A stretch of DNA of 7,591 nt from Candidatus Zipacnadia bacterium (lineage in GTDB: Bacteria > Armatimonadota > Zipacnadia > Zipacnadales > Zipacnadaceae). The stretch lies in the NCBI GenBank assembly GCA_029821215.1, contig JALGTV010000205.1, forward strand, positions 1-7,591, read 5' to 3'. The notes beneath the pieces are model-generated. The model worked only from the letters and a program-made list of their open reading frames with translations. It ran no database searches and was not told the DNA's origin. The position numbers and the translations under genes were made by a program. How positions within the stretch are numbered: the stretch's first letter is position 1; each line of letters opens with the position of its first letter. Shown here one piece after another: positions 1 through 5,850 of the stretch.

Positions 1-35
1 CAGACTGCATACTGAGCACCACACGATAGGTAACT

Positions 36-1121
36 ATGAGTAGTCCCCAACAAGTAGTAGTCTCAGCACCAGGACGAATTTGTCTATTCGGTGAGCACCA
101 GGATTTTCTGGGCCTGCCGGTGATTGCCTGTCCTATTGACCTGGACATTAAGGTAACCGGCACGTCTCGCAGCGATAGCATCTTCCATATTGATATGCCT
201 GACATCGCTCAGACAGACGAATTTGACGGGGCTAATGAGGTCCCATATCAGCACAATCGCGACTACCTGCGCTCAGCGACCAACATACTGCAGCGTCGGG
301 GCCTACGCATAGCGCAAGGTTATGATTGCACTATCAAGGGCACTATTCCTATAAATGCGGGAACCGCCGGCTCTTCCGCCTTGACCGTAGCGTGGGTGGC
401 ATTTCTGCTCAGCACGCAGGATCACAATATTCCCCCCGCACCCGCAGACATCGCTCGCTATGCCTACGAGGCGGAGGTGCTTGAGTTTAACGAGCCTGGT
501 GGGATAATGGATCACTACACTTCGGCCATGGGCGGGGTGCTGTACATTGATCCTCATCCACCGGTGTCTATCCAGTGTCTGCCGGCCCAGTTGGACGGGT
601 TTGTGCTGGGCGAGTCGCTGGTGCCTAAAGAGACTACGGCCACCCTGCGCAAGTCGCGGGAGGCAGTCGCTGAGGGGCAGCAGATACTCAACAAACACCT
701 GCCCGACTTTGACTTTCGCACCACGCCTTACCAGCAGGCCAAGCCGTATCTTGATGAGATGGCTCCCGAGGTGAGGCGCCGTATTGCTGCCCAGTTTGTC
801 AATCGTGACCTCTGCCAACAAGCGCGTGAGCTGCTTTCTGGGCCGAACCCCGACCAGGAGCGGCTGGGGGAAATGCTGCTGGAACACCAGCGCCAATTGC
901 GGGACGGAATAGGCGTCTCTCATCCTAAACTGGACGCCTTGATTGAAGCCAGTATGGAAGCCGGGGCTCTGGGGGGCAAGCTCAACGGCTCAGGCGGTGG
1001 AGGGGCCATGTTTGCCTATGCGCCTGGCTGCCAGCAGGCAGTTAAAGAGGCCATTGATGCCGCTGGTGGGCGAGGTCACGTGGTATCGGTTCGCGGAGGC
1101 GTCACCATAGAAGAGCAGTGA
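36..1121 (+). CDS. GHMP-family sugar kinase, galactokinase-like
   Basis: Predicted cytoplasmic ATP-dependent kinase that phosphorylates a sugar, most likely at the anomeric position; the sugar cannot be named from sequence. All three GHMP motifs are visible in the 361 residues. The N-terminal substrate motif APGRICLFGEHQDF (residues 11-24) matches the galactokinase signature. The ATP-binding loop is PINAGTAGSSA (105-115). The C-terminal glycine loop is GGKLNGSGGGG (313-323). The segment GGIMDHYTSAMGG (about 155-167) matches the galactokinase GIMDQ block, making Asp159 the likely catalytic base. Length is normal for the family. The ATG is preceded by a weak AGGT. The stop lies 15 bases before a phosphohexomutase gene, which suggests an operon handling sugar 1-phosphates. 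Mevalonate-type or heptose kinases are less likely because the N-terminal motif is galactokinase-like. The long open frame on the opposite strand is a shadow. Confidence 0.9.
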   Translation: MSSPQQVVVSAPGRICLFGEHQDFLGLPVIACPIDLDIKVTGTSRSDSIFHIDMPDIAQTDEFDGANEVPYQHNRDYLRSATNILQRRGLRIAQGYDCTIKGTIPINAGTAGSSALTVAWVAFLLSTQDHNIPPAPADIARYAYEAEVLEFNEPGGIMDHYTSAMGGVLYIDPHPPVSIQCLPAQLDGFVLGESLVPKETTATLRKSREAVAEGQQILNKHLPDFDFRTTPYQQAKPYLDEMAPEVRRRIAAQFVNRDLCQQARELLSGPNPDQERLGEMLLEHQRQLRDGIGVSHPKLDALIEASMEAGALGGKLNGSGGGGAMFAYAPGCQQAVKEAIDAAGGRGHVVSVRGGVTIEEQ

Positions 1122-1136
1122 CTCTGAGGGACATTT

Positions 1137-2498
1137 ATGCGTATACTGAAGCTGTCGGCAGCCGGTGTGCGAGGCATTATCGGGCAGGCTCTGACCCCGC
1201 AACTGCTGGTCAATTTCGGCCAGGCCTTTGGCACTTATGTGGAAAGCGGGCCGGTACTTATTAGCCGGGATACCCGCCAATCTGGCCCAATGGTGGCGGC
1301 CACCGTCACTGCCGGGCTAATGGGAGCAGGGTGCCAGGTTACCGACTTGGGTATATGTCCAACAGCGGCCCTGCAACTGGCGGTCAGGCACAGTGACGCT
1401 GCCGGCGGCATAGCTATCACCGCCGGCCATAATGACGCCTCCTGGAATGCGCTGAAGTTCATCCGCGCTGATGGCATTTTCCTCAATCCCCGGCAGAGTG
1501 AAGAACTGCTGGATATATATCACCAAGGGGAATACATTAAGGCCACCTGGGATGAACTGAAGTCACTCAAATCCGACCCCACAGCGGCTCAAAGCCATCT
1601 GGAGGCAATCCTGCAGCAGGTGGATCAGGCTCAGATTGCCGCCGCCGGCCTTAAAGTGGCGGTGGACTGTGCTAATGGGGCCTGCTCGGAGTACTCCCCG
1701 CCTCTGTTGGAGAGTTTAGGGTGTGAGGTGGTGGCGATAAATGCCGAGCCTCACCTGCCTTTCCCCCATCCGCCTGAACCCAGCCGCGTTAACCTCAGTC
1801 AACTGCGGGCTTTGGTCCGGGCTGCCCAAGCCGATGTGGGCTTTGCTCATGATGCTGATGGCGACCGGCTGGGAGTGGTTGGCGCGGATGGTAGTGCTCC
1901 GGGCGAAGAGATAACCATGTGCCTGTGCACCGAGATGATCCTGCGCCGCGGTGATCCCGGGTCGGTAGTGACCAATCTATCTACCACTATGGCGGTCAGG
2001 GACTTAGCCAGACGCTATGGGCGACAATTGCATACCACGCCCATAGGCCAGGCCTATATTACCGAGAGTGCTCTCAACTACGGGGCGGCGGTCGCCGGGG
2101 AGGGCAGTGGCGGGGTGGTTTTCCCCCGGCTGAATTATGCTCACGACAGCCTGGCAGCGATGGCCCACATCCTGGACCTGCTGGCCAGTACTGGAGCCGA
2201 CCTTCACCAGTTTATTGAGGATAATATACCCCGGTATGCCATGTGTAAGGAGGAGGTTGTCTGCCCCACGGAGCAGGCTTACAGTGTCCTGGAGGCCATC
2301 AGGTCTCAAGGGCTGCCGGGCTGGGCGGAGAGCCGCGATCTGCAGGATGGGGTGAAGTTGATAGCCGAAGACCGCTGGGTCCATGTGCGCGTCTCCCAGA
2401 CCGAGCCGTTGATTCGGGTAATAGCCGAGGCCAAAGATGAGCCAACTGCCGCTGCTCTGGCTCGCGAGTACGTCAGCCGCGTGCGGCGGCTGCTTTAG
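1137..2498 (+). CDS. Phosphohexomutase-like protein A lacking the catalytic serine
   Basis: This is a 453-residue member of the alpha-D-phosphohexomutase superfamily (GlmM/ManB/Pgm type), whose members move phosphate between C1 and C6 of hexoses using a phosphoserine. The four domains are present. The N-terminal LKLSAAGVRG is followed by the active-site loop ITAGHND (94-100), where the family has TASHNP, so Gly97 replaces the phosphorylated Ser and Asp100 replaces Pro. The metal loop HDADGDR (238-244) is intact. The sugar loop is GEGSGG (321-326). The phosphate-binding loop reads RVSQTEP (418-424) instead of the usual RPSNTEP or RxSGTEP. A Shine-Dalgarno TGAGGGA at 1125-1131 lies five bases before the ATG. 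The gene follows the kinase closely and is paralogous to the intact mutase at 2815-4218. It may be a pseudoenzyme, a regulatory or binding subunit, or an enzyme with altered chemistry. The full-length frame argues against simple decay. Confidence 0.9.
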   Translation: MRILKLSAAGVRGIIGQALTPQLLVNFGQAFGTYVESGPVLISRDTRQSGPMVAATVTAGLMGAGCQVTDLGICPTAALQLAVRHSDAAGGIAITAGHNDASWNALKFIRADGIFLNPRQSEELLDIYHQGEYIKATWDELKSLKSDPTAAQSHLEAILQQVDQAQIAAAGLKVAVDCANGACSEYSPPLLESLGCEVVAINAEPHLPFPHPPEPSRVNLSQLRALVRAAQADVGFAHDADGDRLGVVGADGSAPGEEITMCLCTEMILRRGDPGSVVTNLSTTMAVRDLARRYGRQLHTTPIGQAYITESALNYGAAVAGEGSGGVVFPRLNYAHDSLAAMAHILDLLASTGADLHQFIEDNIPRYAMCKEEVVCPTEQAYSVLEAIRSQGLPGWAESRDLQDGVKLIAEDRWVHVRVSQTEPLIRVIAEAKDEPTAAALAREYVSRVRRLL

Positions 2499-2598
2499 GA
2501 CTGTTTCCAATTCCGGAGGAGCGGCGTTTTATCCGCCCCAGGTGGGCTGCGCCGCGCCTGCTCTGATGCCTTCATTTAACAGCAGGGAGCAGCAGATT

Positions 2599-2663
2599 CG
2601 CGTAGCGCAGGTTCTTAACCTGCGTACCTTCTGGGGGCGAGGTTGGAGAACCTCGCCTACGCG
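2599..2663. repeat. Bipartite nested palindrome (three-way junction type)
   Basis: An outer 7-bp stem CGCGTAG (2599-2605) with CTACGCG (2657-2663) encloses two perfect hairpins. The first is CGCAGGTT-CTT-AACCTGCG (2606-2624). The second is GGCGAGGTT-GGAG-AACCTCGCC (2636-2657). Both hairpins share the core AGGTT/AACCT, so they look like diverged copies of one unit in tandem. The second hairpin and the outer stem share base 2657. This architecture fits a REP- or MITE-like dispersed repeat; no poly-T follows, so it is not a standard terminator. Confidence 0.75.
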
Positions 2664-2688
2664 GTAGAGCTCTCCGTAAAAACTGGTA

Positions 2689-2709
2689 CGACGGGCGTCT
2701 CACCCGTCG
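2689..2709. repeat. Hairpin CGACGGG/CCCGTCG
   Basis: A perfect 7-bp stem CGACGGG (2689-2695) with CCCGTCG (2703-2709) and a 7-base loop. It sits in series with the neighbouring palindromes and is probably part of the same composite repeat. Confidence 0.55.
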
Positions 2710-2716
2710 AGTTGGC

Positions 2717-2760
2717 GGACAGGCAGTTCGACAAGCTCACTATAAACGGGACGCCTGTCC
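2717..2760. repeat. Inverted repeat GGACAGGC/GCCTGTCC around a TTCGACAAGCTCA motif
   Basis: A perfect 8-bp inverted repeat: GGACAGGC at 2717-2724 and GCCTGTCC at 2753-2760. The 28 bases between the arms contain TTCGACAAGCTCA, a word I associate with dispersed intergenic repeats. It may be a self-contained short repeat unit or a tiny mobile element. Confidence 0.55.
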
Positions 2761-2769
2761 TACCGACCA

Positions 2770-2784
2770 CAGGCAGGATGCCTG
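2770..2784. repeat. Short perfect hairpin CAGGCA-GGA-TGCCTG
   Basis: A 6-bp stem with a 3-base loop, the last of the palindromes before the second mutase gene. The AGGC/GCCT core is shared with the preceding inverted repeat, which suggests related modules. It ends 30 bases before the ATG at 2815, so it could also affect the 5' end of that message. Confidence 0.45.
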
Positions 2785-2814
2785 GGTCACCATTGACGGC
2801 AATAATAACCAATT

Positions 2815-4218
2815 ATGCCCACCATAAGAACCCTAAAAACTGGGATTTCAGGGGTGCGAGGGGTCGTGGGCGATTCGCTGACCCCCCACCTGTTGACCTC
2901 GTTTGCTCAAGCCTTTGGCACCTATCTGGGCGGGGGCGAGGTGGCTATCGGCCGCGATACCCGACCTTCGGGCGAGATGGTACGCAGTGCCCTGGTCGGA
3001 GGGCTACTGGCAACCGGCTGCAATGTCATTGACCTGGGCATAGTGCCGGTGCCGACCCTGCAGATTGCCTGTGCCCGCAATGCGGATATTGATGGCGGCA
3101 TCGCTATCACGGCCAGCCATAACCCCCAGCAGTGGAATGCCCTGAAGTTCATTCGCGCTGATGGTATTTTCCTCTACCCCTACCAGGCCGAAGAGCTGCT
3201 CAATGTGTATCACCAGGGAGAATTTGGCCTGGTGGCCAATGAGCAGATTGGCGAGGTGACCGGTGATGAACAGGCCCTGGACCGGCACCTATCCGAGCTA
3301 CTAACTCATACCGACCGCGAAGCTATCGCCGCTGCCGAGCTGAAAGTGGTGGTGGACTGCTGCAATGGGGCCGGGTCGGTCATCAGCGAGCGCCTGCTGA
3401 CTGAGTTGGGCTGCCAGGTGGTGCCCATCAATGACACTCCTAACGGCTTGTTCCCTCACCCGCCGGAGCCTATTCCTCAGAACCTGACTCAACTGGAGGC
3501 CGCTGTACAGGAGCATCAGGCCGATATTGGCCTGGCCCAGGATGCTGATGCCGACCGTCTGGCGATTGTCTCCGAACAAGGCGTGGCGGTCGGGGAGGAA
3601 TATACCCTGGCACTATCCGCCGAGGCAGTAGCCTCCCAGGGTCGCATCCCCCTGGTGGCCAATCTGTCCACCAGCCGCATGATTGAGGAGGTCGCCCAGC
3701 GATATAACTGTCCCTTGCGGCGGGCAAAGGTGGGCGAGGTCAATGTGGTGGAGACCATGAAACAGGAGGCCCGCCAGTTCAAGCAAGCTGGCTATACCTC
3801 CTGGGATGAGTTCGTTTTCGGCGGGGAAGGCAATGGCGGGATTATTGACCCGCGGATTCACTACTGCCGCGACAGTCTGCGGGCGATGTGCCTGATCCTG
3901 GAGGGCCTGGCCCGCTGGGAGGGGCCGCTCAGTGCGTGGATTGAGCAAACCTTCCGGCCCTCAGCGATGGTTAAAATCGGGATACAGTGCCCGGCGGCGC
4001 GCGTGCAGTCGGTGCTGCTGGCCCTGCGGGAAGCCTACGCAGGCGAAGAAGTGGATGAGACCGAGGGGATACGGGTCACGTGGCCGGATGGCTCTTGGAT
4101 GCACGCCCGGCCCAGCAACACCGAGCCTATCTTTCGCATTGTAGCCGAAGCCGACACCCCCCACCAGGCCCAGGTCCACTGCGAGCGCGCAACGGAAATC
4201 ATTAAGCAAGTCTTATAG
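2815..4218 (+). CDS. Phosphohexomutase B (phosphoglucosamine/phosphomanno-mutase type)
   Basis: This is a 467-residue alpha-D-phosphohexomutase with all family motifs. The N-terminus is GISGVRGVVG (10-19). The active-site loop ITASHNP contains the phosphorylated Ser101. The metal-binding loop is QDADADR, with Asp243, Asp245 and Asp247. The sugar-specificity loop is GGEGNGG (336-342). The phosphate-binding loop is RPSNTEP (432-438). It should interconvert hexose or hexosamine 1- and 6-phosphates in the cytoplasm. GlmM (GlcN-6-P to GlcN-1-P for peptidoglycan), phosphomannomutase or a bifunctional enzyme are all possible, and the substrate cannot be fixed by eye. It is a paralogue of the upstream gene A: much of the first 135 residues aligns without gaps and a 42-base stretch differs at only three positions. 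The ATG is chosen because the family N-terminus begins a few residues later; no Shine-Dalgarno is visible. Confidence 0.93.
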   Translation: MPTIRTLKTGISGVRGVVGDSLTPHLLTSFAQAFGTYLGGGEVAIGRDTRPSGEMVRSALVGGLLATGCNVIDLGIVPVPTLQIACARNADIDGGIAITASHNPQQWNALKFIRADGIFLYPYQAEELLNVYHQGEFGLVANEQIGEVTGDEQALDRHLSELLTHTDREAIAAAELKVVVDCCNGAGSVISERLLTELGCQVVPINDTPNGLFPHPPEPIPQNLTQLEAAVQEHQADIGLAQDADADRLAIVSEQGVAVGEEYTLALSAEAVASQGRIPLVANLSTSRMIEEVAQRYNCPLRRAKVGEVNVVETMKQEARQFKQAGYTSWDEFVFGGEGNGGIIDPRIHYCRDSLRAMCLILEGLARWEGPLSAWIEQTFRPSAMVKIGIQCPAARVQSVLLALREAYAGEEVDETEGIRVTWPDGSWMHARPSNTEPIFRIVAEADTPHQAQVHCERATEIIKQVL

Positions 4219-4230
4219 CCGACCACCCAC

Positions 4231-4242
4231 GGCCTGCAGGCC
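4231..4242. repeat. 12-base perfect palindrome GGCCTGCAGGCC
   Basis: A self-complementary 12-mer lies 12 bases after the stop of mutase B, in the 78-base gap between convergent genes. It has no loop and no T-tract directly after it, so it is a poor intrinsic terminator. It may be chance or part of a weak bidirectional stop. Confidence 0.3.
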
Positions 4243-4293
4243 ATCTACGCGCCCTCCAGTGCATTTCTACGGCGTTTTCTTCTTCGTCAATGT

Positions 4294-4317
4294 CTATCAC
4301 ACTGCCTTGCGTGATAG
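4294..4317. repeat. Inverted repeat CTATCAC/GTGATAG over the stop of the 66-residue gene
   Basis: Perfect 7-bp arms at 4294-4300 and 4311-4317 are separated by 10 bases. The repeat spans the end of the small membrane protein gene, whose stop is at 4297-4299. On the minus-strand transcript a purine-rich stretch, not a U-tract, follows, so terminator function is doubtful. Confidence 0.35.
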
Positions 4318-4497
4318 GAGTGCCACTAAGAGCACCCCAAACGCAATCCCCATTATAGTGCATATTGTCCTTTCCACTGCGCCGCTATAGCCGTAGATAC
4401 CCTCAGAGTAATAGAGGTTGCCGAAGTAGTGTGCGCCTACCAAATAGCCTACATACCCCGTTATTCCCACAAGTGCTAATCCCAGTATTATGCGCAT
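4297..4497 (-). CDS. Small two-helix membrane protein of unknown function
   Basis: I do not recognise this 66-residue protein. Two hydrophobic helices are clear, about residues 3-23 and 43-61, joined by a short Tyr/Gly-rich loop (24-40). The C-terminus is short and basic (SRKAV). The ATG at 4497-4495 overlaps the 3' end of the upstream lipoprotein gene by 10 bases, and AAGGA (4507-4503) lies five bases before it, so translational coupling is likely. Both genes are AT-richer than their neighbours: lines counted by hand gave roughly 40-48% GC, against well above 55% around them. The helices, overlap and Shine-Dalgarno make a real gene likely. A role with the neighbouring lipoprotein in the envelope is inference from position only. 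Confidence 0.65.
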   Translation of the reverse strand: MRIILGLALVGITGYVGYLVGAHYFGNLYYSEGIYGYSGAVERTICTIMGIAFGVLLVALLSRKAV

Positions 4498-4874
4498 CGT
4501 AGTCCTTGCGGGTTGTATCGGCTAATCCAACCCTCAATGACTAGCATATCTTCTGCGCTAAGCTCTGAAACCCAAGGATTACTGGTTTGCTGCATTAAAA
4601 CCGTATAGCGCAGGCCCTCGCGTTCACTCAAAGCAGCAAACGGGACTTGTCTAATTCGGTGATACCTGTGGTGTCTTCTATCCCCCCAGAGAACTGCTCC
4701 TATGATCAGACATATTGTAAGAATTGCTGGGGCTAAGAAAATCATTATGACTACAAACATACCAAAACGAACATGAATGGCCTCCTCTGTCCCCATTTCA
4801 ACACCTGGAATTGGCGATCCGCAGCCTGCCATCAGCACCAGTACTAATGCCGCTAAGACTATTACCTTCTTCGT
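4488..4874 (-). CDS. Lipoprotein with a transmembrane segment, apparent ACG start
   Basis: Function unknown. Read from ACG at 4874-4872 the product has 128 residues and begins like a textbook lipoprotein: two lysines, a hydrophobic run VIVLAALVLVL, then the lipobox LMAGC with Cys18 as the lipidation site. After a short acidic stretch comes a strong membrane helix (about residues 39-62, MFVVIMIFLAPAILTICLII and onward). A basic His/Arg-rich segment (WGDRRHHRYHRIR) follows, then a soluble tail of about 55 residues. The only standard in-frame start is GTG at 4838-4836, inside the signal peptide; using it would destroy the n-region, so I prefer the ACG. A strong Shine-Dalgarno lies seven bases before it. 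The 3' end overlaps the next gene. The ACG may be a rare true start, a mutated ATG or a base error. Confidence 0.6.
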   Translation of the reverse strand, partial: TKKVIVLAALVLVLMAGCGSPIPGVEMGTEEAIHVRFGMFVVIMIFLAPAILTICLIIGAVLWGDRRHHRYHRIRQVPFAALSEREGLRYTVLMQQTSNPWVSELSAEDMLVIEGWISRYNPQGLRCA

Positions 4875-4880
4875 ATCACT

Positions 4881-4889
4881 ACCTCCCTT
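4881..4889 (-). promoter_or_regulatory. Strong Shine-Dalgarno that fixes the lipoprotein start
   Basis: The minus strand reads AAGGGAGGT here. The core GGGAGG (4887-4882) lies exactly seven bases before the ACG at 4874-4872, ideal spacing. The nearer GTG (4880-4878) is only one base from the site and is in a frame that closes after five codons, so it cannot be the start. Confidence 0.65.
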
Positions 4890-4895
4890 GCACTC

Positions 4896-5845
4896 TCAGC
4901 GCGTGTTGTGGGCGGCGGCGACATCACCGGGGCCCAGAACTACCGCCGGTATGCCGCTGGCCGCCAGACGGCTGGCATGGCTGGCATACGCAACGCCGGT
5001 GACATTAGCCTTTCCCCAAATCGCTTCCACTGCTACCCGGCAGCGGGCTATAAATGGCGTCTCGGAGGCGAGGTTCAGCGGCAAGTCTAGGAGAATAGCC
5101 TGGGTGTCGAAAGAGAAGTCGGTAGCCGCTACGTCACAGATGATATTGTTCAGCTCGGTGACGACTGACTCCAGCTCCTCGTCGGGCAGAATGCGCCGGT
5201 CCAGCCACACACGGCAGCGAGCCGGGATGATATTGACAGCGGTGCCGCCACGGATAACGGTGACCACGCAGGTAGCAGGACCCAGTGCGGGGTCGGCTTC
5301 ATCCTAAGCCAGGCTATCGTCGTAACGGCCGAGAGCCTGGATGAGTGGGGCGGCATGGGCAATGGCATTCTGGCCCTGATCGGGACGGCTGCTGCGGGCT
5401 TCTTTACCGAAGACAATCACTTTCAGCCACACCCGCCCCTTATGGCGGACAGCGATATCCAATTGGGTCGGCTCGCCCACCACCGCACCAGCAATGGGCA
5501 AGGCAATATCATCCTGGACCAACCTGGTAATGCCCTGAAAAAGGCACTCTTCGTCAACGGTAGCTGCCCAGATGCAGCTCTGCGGGGGAGTTCCCTGGTC
5601 AGCAATACGCTCCATAGTGGCTAACATCGCCGCTACCGAGACCTTCGTATCGCAAGCGCCCCGACCATACATGCGGCCGTTTTCTACCTGGGGGGCTGGC
5701 AGGCGATGCCTTTATTGGTCAGCCGGTCTTCAATGTAGTCAATTATCTGTGCCTCGCCCCTGGGCGGGTCGCTATCAGCAGCACTGCCCGGGTTGACACT
5801 GGGGATGGCGGTTAGATCAGCAAGTAAATCAACGACTTCAGACAT
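4896..5845 (-). pseudogene. Degraded M20 peptidase (ArgE/DapE family)
   Basis: M20 metallopeptidases are two-zinc amidohydrolases such as acetylornithine deacetylase and succinyl-diaminopimelate desuccinylase. Family signatures remain: the N-terminal helix ending TAIPSVNPGS, YGRGACDTK, TVDEEC, GEPT, HKGR, SRPDQGQNAI, GGTAVNIIPARC and GIPAVVLGPGDVAAAH. The gene is broken. From the ATG at 5845-5843 the frame closes at TAG (5686-5684), then resumes in another frame at VENGRMYGRG. About 40 residues normally found there, including the HxDT zinc ligand, are missing. An in-frame TAG at 5306-5304 interrupts the middle. The dimerisation-domain His of the usual AHSSRP motif is Arg (codon 5396-5394). 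The frame stops just after the final zinc-ligand His, losing roughly 30-40 C-terminal residues where the lipoprotein gene's leader begins. ArgE or DapE cannot be told apart. Confidence 0.85.
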
Positions 5846-5850
5846 TTAGC

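Larger units (their letters stand above)
2499..2814. other. Repeat-rich intergenic region between the two mutase genes
   Basis: No convincing gene lies in these 316 bases; the short open frames crossing them are low-complexity and overlap real genes. From about 2597 to 2784 the stretch is a chain of palindromes, listed separately. I see no clear promoter, and no Shine-Dalgarno before the downstream ATG at 2815, so it is unclear whether transcription of the second mutase starts here or reads through from the first. The words TTCGACAAGCTCA (about 2727-2739) and the GGACAGGC/GCCTGTCC pair resemble dispersed intergenic repeats that I recall from metagenome-derived genomes; that link is memory, not a search. 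Confidence 0.6.

Noticed and set aside
303..923. Long open frame on the minus strand opposite the kinase gene
   Set aside because: It mirrors the codon pattern of a kinase with all family motifs, and its own translation has no recognisable domain.
2599..2784. CRISPR array
   Set aside because: The palindromes differ in sequence and spacing; there are no regular direct repeats with unique spacers and no cas genes.
2793..2821. Possible promoter with TTGACG before the second mutase
   Set aside because: A -10 element at proper spacing would fall on or beyond the start codon, and no convincing TATAAT is present.
2643..3032. Plus-strand frame from the palindrome region into mutase B
   Set aside because: It begins inside the repeats and then reads mutase B in the wrong frame; the composition is arginine- and glycine-rich shadow.
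4231..4242. Intrinsic terminator between the convergent genes
   Set aside because: GGCCTGCAGGCC has no loop and is not followed by a T-tract on either strand.
5304..5306. UAG recoding (pyrrolysine or reassigned stop) in the M20 gene
   Set aside because: Both mutase genes end in TAG, no suppressor tRNA is visible, and other lesions in the same gene point to decay.
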